Part shown: in pieces, positions 32,554 through 40,276 of the stretch
Layout: each line of letters begins with the position of its first letter
How positions within the stretch are numbered: the first letter of the stretch is position 1
Source: Candidatus Korarchaeum sp.
GTDB taxonomy: Archaea; Korarchaeota; Korarchaeia; Korarchaeales; Korarchaeaceae
Direction: 5' to 3'
Assembly (NCBI GenBank): GCA_038888615.1
Contig: JAWAID010000001.1
Span: 124,001-188,000, forward strand
DNA length: 64,000 nt
Notes under the pieces: generated by a model
The model's input: the letters and a program-made list of their open reading frames with translations, nothing else
What the model was told of the DNA's origin: nothing
Databases searched by the model: none
Position numbers and translations under genes: made by a program

Positions 32554-33225
32554 TCACTTGGGAGATCTCCTGAGAACTCTAAGCTCAGATAAAGCCATTA
32601 GAGCATCTTTCCTCACTTCCTCGATATCCTTAGATGCGTCTATCATGACCAGCTTATCTCTCGCCCTATAGTAATCGAGCAGAGGTTCTGTCTCCTCTCT
32701 GAAGACATCCAACCTCTTGAGGATCTTCTCGTAACAATCATCGTTCCTCTGATAGAGCCTTCCCCCGCAGTCGCACCTCCTGATGTCCTCGGGAGGGTCG
32801 TAGAAGATGTTGTAAGTCCTGCCGCATTTCTCACAGACGAGCCTTCCCATCATCCTCCTGAGCACGGTGAGGTCGCTCACATCGAAGTGGATGACTGCAT
32901 CAAGCTCTAAGCCCCTCGAGGAGAGGAAGTCATCCAACCATTCAGCCTGCCTCAAGTTCCTCGGGAAACCATCTAGGATGAATCCTCTGAGCGCGTTAGC
33001 GAGCCCCTTCTCGAGGACCATGTAGACCACTTCATCCGGAACCAGTCTCCCCTCATCCATGTGGCTCCTTATCAAGTTCCCGAGGTCCGAGCCGGATCTC
33101 ACTTCCTCCTTGAGGAGATCACTCATCACGATCCTGGGGATCTCGAGGGCCTTAGCTAGGTACTCCCCTTGAGTACCCTTACCTGAGCCGGGCTTACCCA
33201 GGAGCACTATCCTCAACCGTAACAC
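32554..33225 (-). CDS. adk: Adenylate kinase, bacterial-type with zinc lid
   Basis: A 223-residue nucleotide kinase (AMP + ATP to 2 ADP). P-loop GKPGSGKGTQG (10-20), GFILDGFPRN (81-90), and an inserted lid (about 127-165) with four cysteines C131, C134, C151 and C153 for zinc. This is the long bacterial/mitochondrial form, not the short archaeal AdkA. The GTG start is 25 nt from a TATA shared with the M20 gene, so it looks leaderless. Many archaea carry adk next to secY; here it stands alone. Confidence 0.92.
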   Translation of the reverse strand: MLRLRIVLLGKPGSGKGTQGEYLAKALEIPRIVMSDLLKEEVRSGSDLGNLIRSHMDEGRLVPDEVVYMVLEKGLANALRGFILDGFPRNLRQAEWLDDFLSSRGLELDAVIHFDVSDLTVLRRMMGRLVCEKCGRTYNIFYDPPEDIRRCDCGGRLYQRNDDCYEKILKRLDVFREETEPLLDYYRARDKLVMIDASKDIEEVRKDALMALSELRVLRRSPK

Positions 33226-33245
33226 CGCTGAGCCCTGAAGTGATA

Positions 33246-33256
33246 GTTAAAAAGAT
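33246..33256. promoter_or_regulatory. Shared TATA element of adk and the M20 peptidase gene
   Basis: TAGTTAAAAAG (minus strand CTTTTTAACTA) is centred about 25 nt from the adk GTG and about 33 nt from the M20 ATG. It is the only TATA-like element in the 58-nt gap. Confidence 0.45.
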
Positions 33257-33283
33257 CAACGCTAGAGTGCTAGCTAGGGGCCT

Positions 33284-34498
33284 ATGCCTTACGATGTGCG
33301 CGACGACGAGGGCATGTTCCTCTTCCTGATGGACCTCGTTAGGGTGGATACGACCGCCCCAGGTAGGAGGAACTACCGGAGGGCAGTTGAGCTGATCAGA
33401 GGTGAAGCTGAATCCATCGGGATGGATACTCACATCCAGGATTTCAAGGATGAGAAGGGTGATCTACCAAATCTAATAGCTTGGAAGGATTTAGGTGCTG
33501 ATAGAAACCTCCTACTTCTTTCCCATTACGATGTCGTGCCTGCTACCGGTCCTTGGTCACTTGGAAACTTATTATTCGATCCATTCGATCCCTTGAGGAT
33601 CGATGGGAGGATATACGGTAGGGGAGCGGCTGATGACAAGTCGGCCGTGGCCCTGAGTCTATCGGCCTGCGGTAGGGTGTTGAGGAGGGGCAAGGCTAAG
33701 TACAATCCGATTTTAGCCGTTGTCGGGGATGAGGAGGTGGGAGGGAATGGTGTAGTTGCTCTAGCTGAGAGAGGCCTGAAGGAGGCGGGAGTTGAGCCTG
33801 ATGCTGTGATCGTAATAGACGCAGCCCCAGACTTCGTTGGGATAGGGGCCAGCGGTGTCATACACGGGGACCTCGTGATTAAGGGGAGAGGAGGTCACGC
33901 TGGAAGGCCCTTCTCAGCCACGAACCCGGTTCACCTGGCTGTGAAGCTGGCTGATGAACTGCTAACGGGCTTCTCACAGGTGCATGCCTCGAGGCTCTCT
34001 GCGATACCCTCTCCACCCGGATCTCCCGTGCCCAAGCTCTGGGGTAGGTTCAGCATCACCAGGATGGAAGCCGGAACCCAGCACAACGTCATCCCCAGCG
34101 AAGCCAGGTTAGGCTTCGACATAAGGTTCATCCCGGATGAGCCCAAGGAGGATGTTATAACTAGATTTAAGGCTGCTGTTAGCGCTGCTGCCTGCAAACT
34201 AGGAGCCGAGGTTGAGGTCAGTGTGAAGGAGACGCTGAATCCAGGCTGGATGACTGAACCGAATGACGATTTCATCAACGATGTCCTGAATAGTTACGAG
34301 AAGCACTTCGGGTCTAGGGCAATGGCTGGCTCCCTGGGAGGTAACGATGGATTCGTTTTCGCTAGGAGAGGGATCCCAACAGCATCTTTAGGAACTATAG
34401 AGCTCGAGAGCAACGCTCACGGTGAGCTCGAGAACGTCAGGGAGAGCGTGGTCATCGCCATGAGGGACACCCTAGTCGATCTCATGTCAGCTACCTGA
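33284..34498 (+). CDS. M20-family metallopeptidase/deacylase (ArgE/DapE/CPG2 type)
   Basis: A 404-residue zinc hydrolase. Metal-site motifs: LLLLSHYDVVPATGPW (SHxDV), IYGRGAADDKSAVALSLSA, and VVGDEEVGGNGVVAL (the EE pair). A dimerisation lid follows (GDLVIKGRGGHAGRPFSATN), and the C-terminal zinc ligand region is GTIELESNAHGELENVR. Candidates include a carboxypeptidase or a deacetylase in peptide or amino-acid metabolism; substrate unknown. It overlaps the convergent zinc-ribbon regulator by 8 nt. Confidence 0.85.
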   Translation: MPYDVRDDEGMFLFLMDLVRVDTTAPGRRNYRRAVELIRGEAESIGMDTHIQDFKDEKGDLPNLIAWKDLGADRNLLLLSHYDVVPATGPWSLGNLLFDPFDPLRIDGRIYGRGAADDKSAVALSLSACGRVLRRGKAKYNPILAVVGDEEVGGNGVVALAERGLKEAGVEPDAVIVIDAAPDFVGIGASGVIHGDLVIKGRGGHAGRPFSATNPVHLAVKLADELLTGFSQVHASRLSAIPSPPGSPVPKLWGRFSITRMEAGTQHNVIPSEARLGFDIRFIPDEPKEDVITRFKAAVSAAACKLGAEVEVSVKETLNPGWMTEPNDDFINDVLNSYEKHFGSRAMAGSLGGNDGFVFARRGIPTASLGTIELESNAHGELENVRESVVIAMRDTLVDLMSAT

Positions 34499-34796
34499 TC
34501 GTGAACCTGGGAGGGGATATCCACTCACTCCCGCACTTAGGGCACTTGCTGGGCTTCCTAGGCTTTTTCAGGTCCTTGAAGATGTAACCGCACTTCCTAC
34601 ACTGAGGTGGTTCCATCAGGAGGGTCCTCCCGTACTTAGCCCTAGCTGTCCTAGCCACGTGCTCCAGATGGCCGTATATCTCCCTGGACTCCCTAGGGTC
34701 TAGTTCAAGTCGCCTAGCTATATCATCGACTGAGAGAGGCTCCTGTGAGCTCATCAGAATCTCCAGTATCCTCTCTCTTTGGCTCAACCGCCGCAC
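34491..34796 (-). CDS. HTH plus zinc-ribbon transcription regulator (COG3357 type)
   Basis: A 101-residue protein. Residues 1-55 form a winged helix (RERILEILMSSQEPLSVDDI, ARRLELDPRESREIYGHLE). Residues 63-101 form a rubredoxin-like zinc ribbon (CRKCGYIFKDLKKPRKPSKC, PKCGSEWI). This fusion is a conserved archaeal predicted regulator family. The GTG start lies 26 nt from a symmetric TATA, consistent with a leaderless mRNA. Confidence 0.82.
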   Translation of the reverse strand: MRRLSQRERILEILMSSQEPLSVDDIARRLELDPRESREIYGHLEHVARTARAKYGRTLLMEPPQCRKCGYIFKDLKKPRKPSKCPKCGSEWISPPRFTIR

Positions 34797-34816
34797 CTGG
34801 TCCTCCGTGAGCTCGC

Positions 34817-34828
34817 GATATTATAACC
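34817..34828. promoter_or_regulatory. Symmetric TATA between the HTH and cyclo-ligase-like genes
   Basis: GATATTATAACC is TATA-like on both strands. Its centre is 26 nt from the minus-strand GTG at 34796. On the plus strand it would start transcription near 34848, before the preferred TTG at 34867. Confidence 0.45.
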
Positions 34829-34866
34829 TTATAGCGGTGATCCTGAGTCACCCCCGGGGCCTGAGC

Positions 34867-35592
34867 TTGAGGGAGGAGAAGGAGAAGTTAAGGAGGTTCG
34901 TCTGGAGGGTTATGGAGGACAGGGGGATTGCCATCTTCCCTAAGCCCGTTGAGGGAAGGATACCGAATTTCATAGGCGCTGAGGAAGCCGCTAGGAAGCT
35001 GAGCCTCCAGAGGGAGTGGAAGGAGGCTGAAGTTATCTTCGTCAATCCGGATTCCCCTCAGAGACACGTGAGATACCTAGGTATCTCGCAAGGGAAGATA
35101 GTGGTGATGGCCACTCCCAGGATCAAGGAGGGGTTCCTTCTCCTCGATCCGGAGGAGATACCTGCGTCCAGATACTACGAAGCTTCCACGATATCGGGAG
35201 CATTCAGGTACGGGAGGAAGGTGGGTTTGGAGGTCCCTAGGATAGACCTCAAGGTGACTGGCTCGGTAGCCGTGGATGAGGGAGGGGGGAGGGTCGGTAA
35301 GGGACACGGTTACTCCGACCTGGAGTACGGGATACTGGGGGAGATCGGGGCTATCGGAAAGCGCACCCCGATCGCCACCACTATTCACGATATTCAGATC
35401 GTGGAGAAGGTCCCTATGGAGGAACATGACATGCCCTTGAGCCTGATAGTGACACCGACTAAGGTCATCAGGACGCAACGCTTCGGCGAACCCAAGGTGC
35501 TCTGGGAGCTGGTGACCCCTGAGCTCGAGAGGGAGGTTCCCCTGCTGAGGGAGTTAAGGGGAAGGGGGTTTCCTCAGGGGGGCCAGTCCTGA
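34867..35592 (+). CDS. 5-formyltetrahydrofolate cyclo-ligase-like protein
   Basis: A 241-residue protein of the MTHFS-like superfamily. EKEKLRRFVWRVMEDRGIAI, GRIPNFIGAEEAARKLS, VIFVNPDSPQRHVRYLGIS and GKIVVMATPRIKEGF match the archaeal COG0212 branch. The late GKGHGYSDLEYGILGEIG is the conserved substrate loop. Archaeal members may act on folates, modified pterins or something else. Conserved sequence begins at LREEKEKL, so the TTG at 34867 is preferred; an upstream in-frame GTG at 34807 overlaps the promoter. Its 3' end overlaps the Lrp gene. Confidence 0.8.
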   Translation: MREEKEKLRRFVWRVMEDRGIAIFPKPVEGRIPNFIGAEEAARKLSLQREWKEAEVIFVNPDSPQRHVRYLGISQGKIVVMATPRIKEGFLLLDPEEIPASRYYEASTISGAFRYGRKVGLEVPRIDLKVTGSVAVDEGGGRVGKGHGYSDLEYGILGEIGAIGKRTPIATTIHDIQIVEKVPMEEHDMPLSLIVTPTKVIRTQRFGEPKVLWELVTPELEREVPLLRELRGRGFPQGGQS

Positions 35593-36054
35593 GTAGGGGC
35601 TCTTGAGGACCATGAGCGTGTGCGTCCTCTCGACGTCAGGGTGCCTCGCGAGCTCAGTTATCAGGAACCTGGTGAGCTCGTCCATGTCCCTAGCCCTCAC
35701 CTTGAGCAGGACATCGTAGTCTCCAGTTATTATGTGAGCCTCCTCTATCCAGGGGAGGTCCGTTCTCCCCTCCGACTCCCTCCCGACCTCCTCGATGAAT
35801 ATCTCCTGATTCGACCTATCCTGCTCCGGCTTCCTCCTCCTTATCTGAACGAGGACGAAAGCCGTTATCGGGTACCCTATCTTCTTGTGGTCCAGGATCG
35901 CTGTGAACCCCCTTATGAACCCCGACTCCATCAGTTTCCTTATCCTAGAATCCAGCGTCGTCCTAGGAACGCCTAACTTCTTCGAGAGCTCGCTTACGGT
36001 TATCCTCCCGTCCTTCACGAGCTCACTGAGTATACTGATGTCCAAGTCATCCAT
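35554..36054 (-). CDS. Lrp/AsnC-family transcription regulator
   Basis: A 166-residue regulator. N-terminal HTH (LDISILSELVKDGRITVSEL, SKKLGVPRTTLDSRIRKL) and C-terminal RAM domain (IEEAHIITGDYDVLLKVRAR) for amino-acid-type effectors and oligomerisation. Between them lies a slightly long, charged insertion (QIRRRKPEQDRSNQEIFIEE). Located 32 nt after feoB with its own minus-strand TATA near 36087-36094. It overlaps the convergent cyclo-ligase-like gene by 39 nt. Confidence 0.9.
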   Translation of the reverse strand: MDDLDISILSELVKDGRITVSELSKKLGVPRTTLDSRIRKLMESGFIRGFTAILDHKKIGYPITAFVLVQIRRRKPEQDRSNQEIFIEEVGRESEGRTDLPWIEEAHIITGDYDVLLKVRARDMDELTRFLITELARHPDVERTHTLMVLKSPYSGLAPLRKPPSP

Positions 36055-36086
36055 CCCGCCTTACCTAGGGGGGAAAGATATAATGC

Positions 36087-38177
36087 TCACTTAAACCCCA
36101 AGGCTGATCCGGTTAGGTAGACGAGGGAGGAGAGGAAGAAAGCTACCGCTAGCTCCATCGCGATAGCTATCATAACGTACTTAACCGCCTTGAGTTCCGA
36201 GAGTATCGTCGATAGCGTAGCCAAGCAGGGGACGTAGAAGCTCATCAGGAGAGCCAGCGATGCGGCCCTCAGCGGAGTTATCCCTACCTCTCTTATCGCA
36301 CTTACGGGATCTGCGATACCTGTTATCGAAGAGAAAATTACTAATAATCCCTCTTTTGCTATGAAGCCAACTTCTAGAGCTAAGGCGAACCTCCAATCAT
36401 TCAGACCGACGGGAGAGAGTAGCGGGGCCAGAAGTCCACCCGCGAGTGAGGCGAAGCTCTCGGATGCGTCCTCGATGCTGCCTGAGGGACCGAAGTTCAG
36501 GGCCAACCAGGACAGGACACCTAGGGTGAGTATTATCATGCCGGCCTTCCTGAGGAAGTGGAGCGTATTGGCCTTCGTGTACCACCATATCACGCTCACG
36601 CTCGGCGCATGGTAGGGGGGGAGTTCCATGAGCAGCTCAGGTACCTCCCTAGCTTTGAAGAGCAATTTTCTGAGCATCTTAGATGAAAGTAGAAATGTGA
36701 GAACACCTAGCAGGTATACTGAGGCCATGAGGGATGCTTGAAGTAGGGGATCACGGAAGGCAGCGGCCGCTATAGCTACTAGAACCACGAGTCTAGCTTG
36801 ACAGGGGATGAATGGTTCAGCCAAGCTAACCACGATTCTCTCCTCCTCGTCCTCGAGGCCCCTGGTAGCTATCACCCCGGGGACGTTGCACCCCAGCCCC
36901 AGGGCGGCTGGGAAGAAAGCTTTTCCACTGAGACCGAACCTCCTGAAGAGACTATCTAGGGAAGCAGCGGCTCTTGGAAGGATTCCGCTGTCCTGAAGAG
37001 CCCCTAGGACTATGTACGTTATCATGAGGAGCGGGATAAATGAAATCAGGGTCCCGAAGCTGCCCAAGACACCCTCTGAAAGCAACCTCACCAGGAAGTC
37101 ACCTAGCCCCAGTGAGGAGAGCGCGTACCCCACTCCAGATGACACGGAGTCCAATAGTGATCCCAAAAGGCCCGTGAGGCTATAGCTCTCAATTAGGTCC
37201 GATAGAGTCTCAAATCCCATGATCCTGAGGATTAAATTCGCTGGAAACCCCGTGTTCAAGGTGAAAACCGCGAAGAAGGTCGCTAGTATGATTGCAACGG
37301 ATGAGATGGGACCCGCGATCGGATGCAGCAGCACGTCATCCAGGGCCTCCTCCAGGGAGGGCCCGGATAAGCCCACCCTCCTGACGTTCTCCCTGAGGAC
37401 CTCCTCTATGAACCCGTACCTCGAGGATATGACCAGGCTTTCGGGATCCGTTGCCAGCTCTATCCTGGCCTCCTCCCGCAAACTCGATACTTCGCTAGCT
37501 AGCTCCGGATTCTCCTTCGAGAGCTCCTCCATCAGGACCTCATCCCCCTCCAACAGCCTTACTGCGGCCCACCTCAAGGGGTACCCCTCGAAACCGATTT
37601 CCCTGAGCCTACGCTCCAACCTAGCTATGAACCTCTCCAGCCCGTCGTAGTTGACCCTCAGGGGTTCCTCCCTCCCCGCTCCACCTTCGGCGACCTCGAT
37701 GATCTCCCTGAGCAGGTTCCCCATACCTAACTTCTTCAGCGCCGATATCGGAACCACCGGAACCCCTAGTCTTCCCCTTAAGCCCTCAACGTTCACATGT
37801 ATTCCCCTCTTCTCAGCGGCATCCATCATGTTCAGAGCCAGCACCGCCCTGCCGTAGAGCTCGAGGGCACTGACCACCAGGTAGAGGGACTTCTCAAGTG
37901 AGGTGGCATCCGCTATCAGGACCAGGACATCGGGTCTCTCCTTCACTATGAACTCCCTAGCTATCCTCTCCCCAACGTCCCTAGCTGAGAGACTGTAGGT
38001 CCCGGGTAGATCGACGATCCTCAGCCTCACTCCACCGTAATTCAGCACTCCCTCGAACTTCTGGAGGGTCACCCCGGCCCAGTTAGCGACTTGGACATTC
38101 CCACCCGTCATCCTGTTGAAGAGGGTGCTCTTACCCACGTTGGGGGAGCCGGCTAGGGCCACTAGGAACTCCCTCAA
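36087..38177 (-). CDS. feoB: Ferrous iron transporter FeoB
   Basis: A 696-residue membrane GTPase that imports Fe2+. N-terminal G domain: GSPNVGKSTLFNRMTGGNVQ (G1, 10-29), WAGVTLQKFEG (G2), DLPGTYSLSA (G3) and LNMMD (G4). A helical GDI-like region follows to about 280. Then come two Gate-type membrane regions (GTLISFIPLLMITYIVLGAL; ALGLGCNVPGVIATRGLEDE with the conserved Cys-Asn, and FIPCQARLVVLVAIAAAAF). It overlaps feoA by 4 nt. Confidence 0.95.
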   Translation of the reverse strand: MREFLVALAGSPNVGKSTLFNRMTGGNVQVANWAGVTLQKFEGVLNYGGVRLRIVDLPGTYSLSARDVGERIAREFIVKERPDVLVLIADATSLEKSLYLVVSALELYGRAVLALNMMDAAEKRGIHVNVEGLRGRLGVPVVPISALKKLGMGNLLREIIEVAEGGAGREEPLRVNYDGLERFIARLERRLREIGFEGYPLRWAAVRLLEGDEVLMEELSKENPELASEVSSLREEARIELATDPESLVISSRYGFIEEVLRENVRRVGLSGPSLEEALDDVLLHPIAGPISSVAIILATFFAVFTLNTGFPANLILRIMGFETLSDLIESYSLTGLLGSLLDSVSSGVGYALSSLGLGDFLVRLLSEGVLGSFGTLISFIPLLMITYIVLGALQDSGILPRAAASLDSLFRRFGLSGKAFFPAALGLGCNVPGVIATRGLEDEEERIVVSLAEPFIPCQARLVVLVAIAAAAFRDPLLQASLMASVYLLGVLTFLLSSKMLRKLLFKAREVPELLMELPPYHAPSVSVIWWYTKANTLHFLRKAGMIILTLGVLSWLALNFGPSGSIEDASESFASLAGGLLAPLLSPVGLNDWRFALALEVGFIAKEGLLVIFSSITGIADPVSAIREVGITPLRAASLALLMSFYVPCLATLSTILSELKAVKYVMIAIAMELAVAFFLSSLVYLTGSALGFK

Positions 38178-38410
38178 CTCACCACCTCCACCAGGACCCT
38201 CGAGGCCAGCCCCCTACCTATGGCGAACGTAGCACCCTTCACCCTGATGACCACTGGTCCGAAGGAGTTCGATACGACCTCCACAACCTCCCCGGGAAGC
38301 ACTCCCATTTCCCTCAACCTACTGATAGCTCCCCAACCGCCGATCAAGGAGATTATCCTGCCCCTCTCCCCGGGTCTCAAGCTGGACAGGGGGACCCTGG
38401 CCCGCTCCAT
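38174..38410 (-). CDS. feoA: Ferrous iron transport protein FeoA
   Basis: A 78-residue SH3-like cytoplasmic partner of FeoB. VPLSSLRPGERGRIISLIGG, RLREMGVLPGEVVEVVSNSF and IRVKGATFAIGRGLASRVLV match FeoA. The ATG follows GGTCGGAGG. A perfect palindrome lies between its TATA and start, indicating metal-dependent repression. Confidence 0.92.
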   Translation of the reverse strand: MERARVPLSSLRPGERGRIISLIGGWGAISRLREMGVLPGEVVEVVSNSFGPVVIRVKGATFAIGRGLASRVLVEVVS

Positions 38411-38421
38411 CCTCCGACCGA

Positions 38422-38441
38422 AAGTTAGATTAATCTAACTT
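38422..38441. promoter_or_regulatory. Perfect 20-bp palindrome, probable DtxR-type operator of feoAB
   Basis: AAGTTAGATTAATCTAACTT equals its own reverse complement. It fills the interval between the minus-strand TATA (TTTTTATAG, about 38442-38450) and the predicted transcription start near 38420. TTAG...CTAA half-sites resemble DtxR/IdeR/MDR1 boxes. The end of the upstream XPB gene overlaps it. Confidence 0.7.
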
Positions 38442-40270
38442 CTATAAAAACCTTCCCTTCTGAGGAAGGGTATTCCCCTTCTCCTCGCCCTAGATAGCCT
38501 CTCCTCAACGGTCCCCCTCGTCACTATCTCGTAGACATCGGCTACTTTCCCCGGAGCTCCCCTAACCACCCTCCCGACCCTCTGGGCCATCTGCCTCCTT
38601 GATCCGGATCCGCTGACTATGATGGCCACATCAGCATCCGGAACGTCTATCCCCTCGTCCAGGACCCTGGTGGTCACTATCACGTTCACCTCCCCCCTCC
38701 TGAACCTATCGAATATCTCAGCCCTGTTTGAGGTCTTCCCTATCATCAGCTCGGCCCTGTAACCCCTCCTCCTGAGTTCCCCGTATATCTCCTCAGCCTG
38801 ATCCACGTACTCCGTGAATATGAGCACCTTCCTGTCCCTGACCTCCTCCATTATCCTAAGCACCTCCCTCAGCTTCTCCCTAGCCCTCAGAGCGTGCCTC
38901 TTCTCAATCAGCCTTCTGTCCTCCTCGGTCCTAGCGAACACAAGCTCCCTCTCCATCCTCCTTCTCTCCTCCTCACTGAGGTTGACTAGGATCAGGTGAT
39001 GCCTCACGGGGGCCAGGAAACCTCTGGAGAGGAGCTCCGAGAAGCTTATCTTGTACACTATATCGCCTGAGGTGAGGAATATGAGGTGATCGTTCCCATC
39101 GGCCCTCTCGGGGGTGGCTGAGAGCCCCAGCCTGTACTTGGCCTTGGACCTGAAGGCTACCTCCTTGAACGTGGAAGCCGGAACGTGATGCACCTCATCG
39201 AATATTATGAGGGAAAACCTATCGTAAAGCGAGTCTATGTGCTTAGCCACTGAGTTGTAGATACCCACTGTAATGGGCCTCACCTCCTTCCTCCTCCCCG
39301 AGAAGACCCCCGGATTGAGCGAGAGCCTCTCCCTCACCAGCTCAACCCACTGGCCCACCATCTCCTCATTGACGACGCATACTAAGGTGCTCCTAGATGT
39401 CCTGAATATGGCCTCCAATCCTACGTAAGTCTTCCCAGCCCCGGTAGGCATCACTATTGTCCCGAACTTCCCGTTATCCTCCCACCTCCTCACGGCCTCC
39501 TCCTGAAAGTCGTAGAGCGAGAAGTTCTTGAGGGGGTGCACCTCCTCATCGGGCCAGCTCACCTCATCCCTAACCGAGAACCCGTTCCTGCCGGCTATCC
39601 TGCTGATCCAGTGATTGGTGAAGTAAGGGGCTTCGAAGCAACCGTCAACCCTCCTCAGTACCCTTATCTCCTGCACCCTGACCTCCCTCAGCGTCTTGAC
39701 GTAGTACTTCACGGTTGCTATGCTCTCCAGATCCCTCAACAGGCCCTCATCTGCGTAGGGGATCTCCAGGATAATCCCCCTCTTTCCCTCCCTCATAACG
39801 ACTTCCTTCTTAACTGAAAGAATCTCTCTCACTTTCTCCAAGAGTTCATCAAGATAATAGCCATTTATCGAATTAATCAGCTTTTCATAAGCTCTTAATG
39901 GTCCCAATTTTGAGACCAGGTTCCTAATTTCCCTCAAGTCTACGACAGCAAGCCCCTCCTCGACCCCGAAGGGTTCCTTGACCTCGCCGCACGGGAGGAA
40001 AGCGAACTTCCCCCTCTCGAACATCCTCCTGAGCCTCTCATCCACCTCGGACCTGTACCTCTGAACCTCCTCCCTTATCAACTCCTCGGGGACCCCGAAT
40101 AACTCGGATAGAAAGCTTGGATCCCTACAAATCGCCTTCCTGGGATCTAGCACCCAGGTCGCCCTCGAGGGTTCGAACCTGCAGACAGACTTCAGCTTCT
40201 CCTTGACGCCCTCGAAGAGGGAGTCGGGTAAGGACCTCTCGAAGGTCCTATCGGCTACCCTAACCCTCAA
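38435..40270 (-). CDS. XPB/ERCC3-like superfamily 2 helicase with long N-terminal region
   Basis: A 611-residue DNA helicase. Motor motifs: NFSLYDFQEEAVRRWEDNGK (Q region), MPTGAGKTYVGLEA (I), IIFDEVHHVPAS (II, DEVH), RLGLSATPERADG (III), VIVTTRVLDEGIDVPDADVA (V) and RRQMAQRVGRVVRG (VI). The order and DEVH box fit XPB. The N-terminal 245 residues are longer than in common archaeal XPB and contain no motif I know. The usual nuclease partner Bax1 is not adjacent. TTG start, 6 nt after the GTPase gene. Confidence 0.85.
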   Translation of the reverse strand: MRVRVADRTFERSLPDSLFEGVKEKLKSVCRFEPSRATWVLDPRKAICRDPSFLSELFGVPEELIREEVQRYRSEVDERLRRMFERGKFAFLPCGEVKEPFGVEEGLAVVDLREIRNLVSKLGPLRAYEKLINSINGYYLDELLEKVREILSVKKEVVMREGKRGIILEIPYADEGLLRDLESIATVKYYVKTLREVRVQEIRVLRRVDGCFEAPYFTNHWISRIAGRNGFSVRDEVSWPDEEVHPLKNFSLYDFQEEAVRRWEDNGKFGTIVMPTGAGKTYVGLEAIFRTSRSTLVCVVNEEMVGQWVELVRERLSLNPGVFSGRRKEVRPITVGIYNSVAKHIDSLYDRFSLIIFDEVHHVPASTFKEVAFRSKAKYRLGLSATPERADGNDHLIFLTSGDIVYKISFSELLSRGFLAPVRHHLILVNLSEEERRRMERELVFARTEEDRRLIEKRHALRAREKLREVLRIMEEVRDRKVLIFTEYVDQAEEIYGELRRRGYRAELMIGKTSNRAEIFDRFRRGEVNVIVTTRVLDEGIDVPDADVAIIVSGSGSRRQMAQRVGRVVRGAPGKVADVYEIVTRGTVEERLSRARRRGIPFLRREGFYRS

Positions 40271-40276
40271 GGGGAC

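Noticed and set aside
32333..32573. 75-codon frames on both strands in the non-coding block
   Set aside because: Pro/Gly/Ser-rich with no domain and no start signals; better explained as structured RNA or non-coding DNA.
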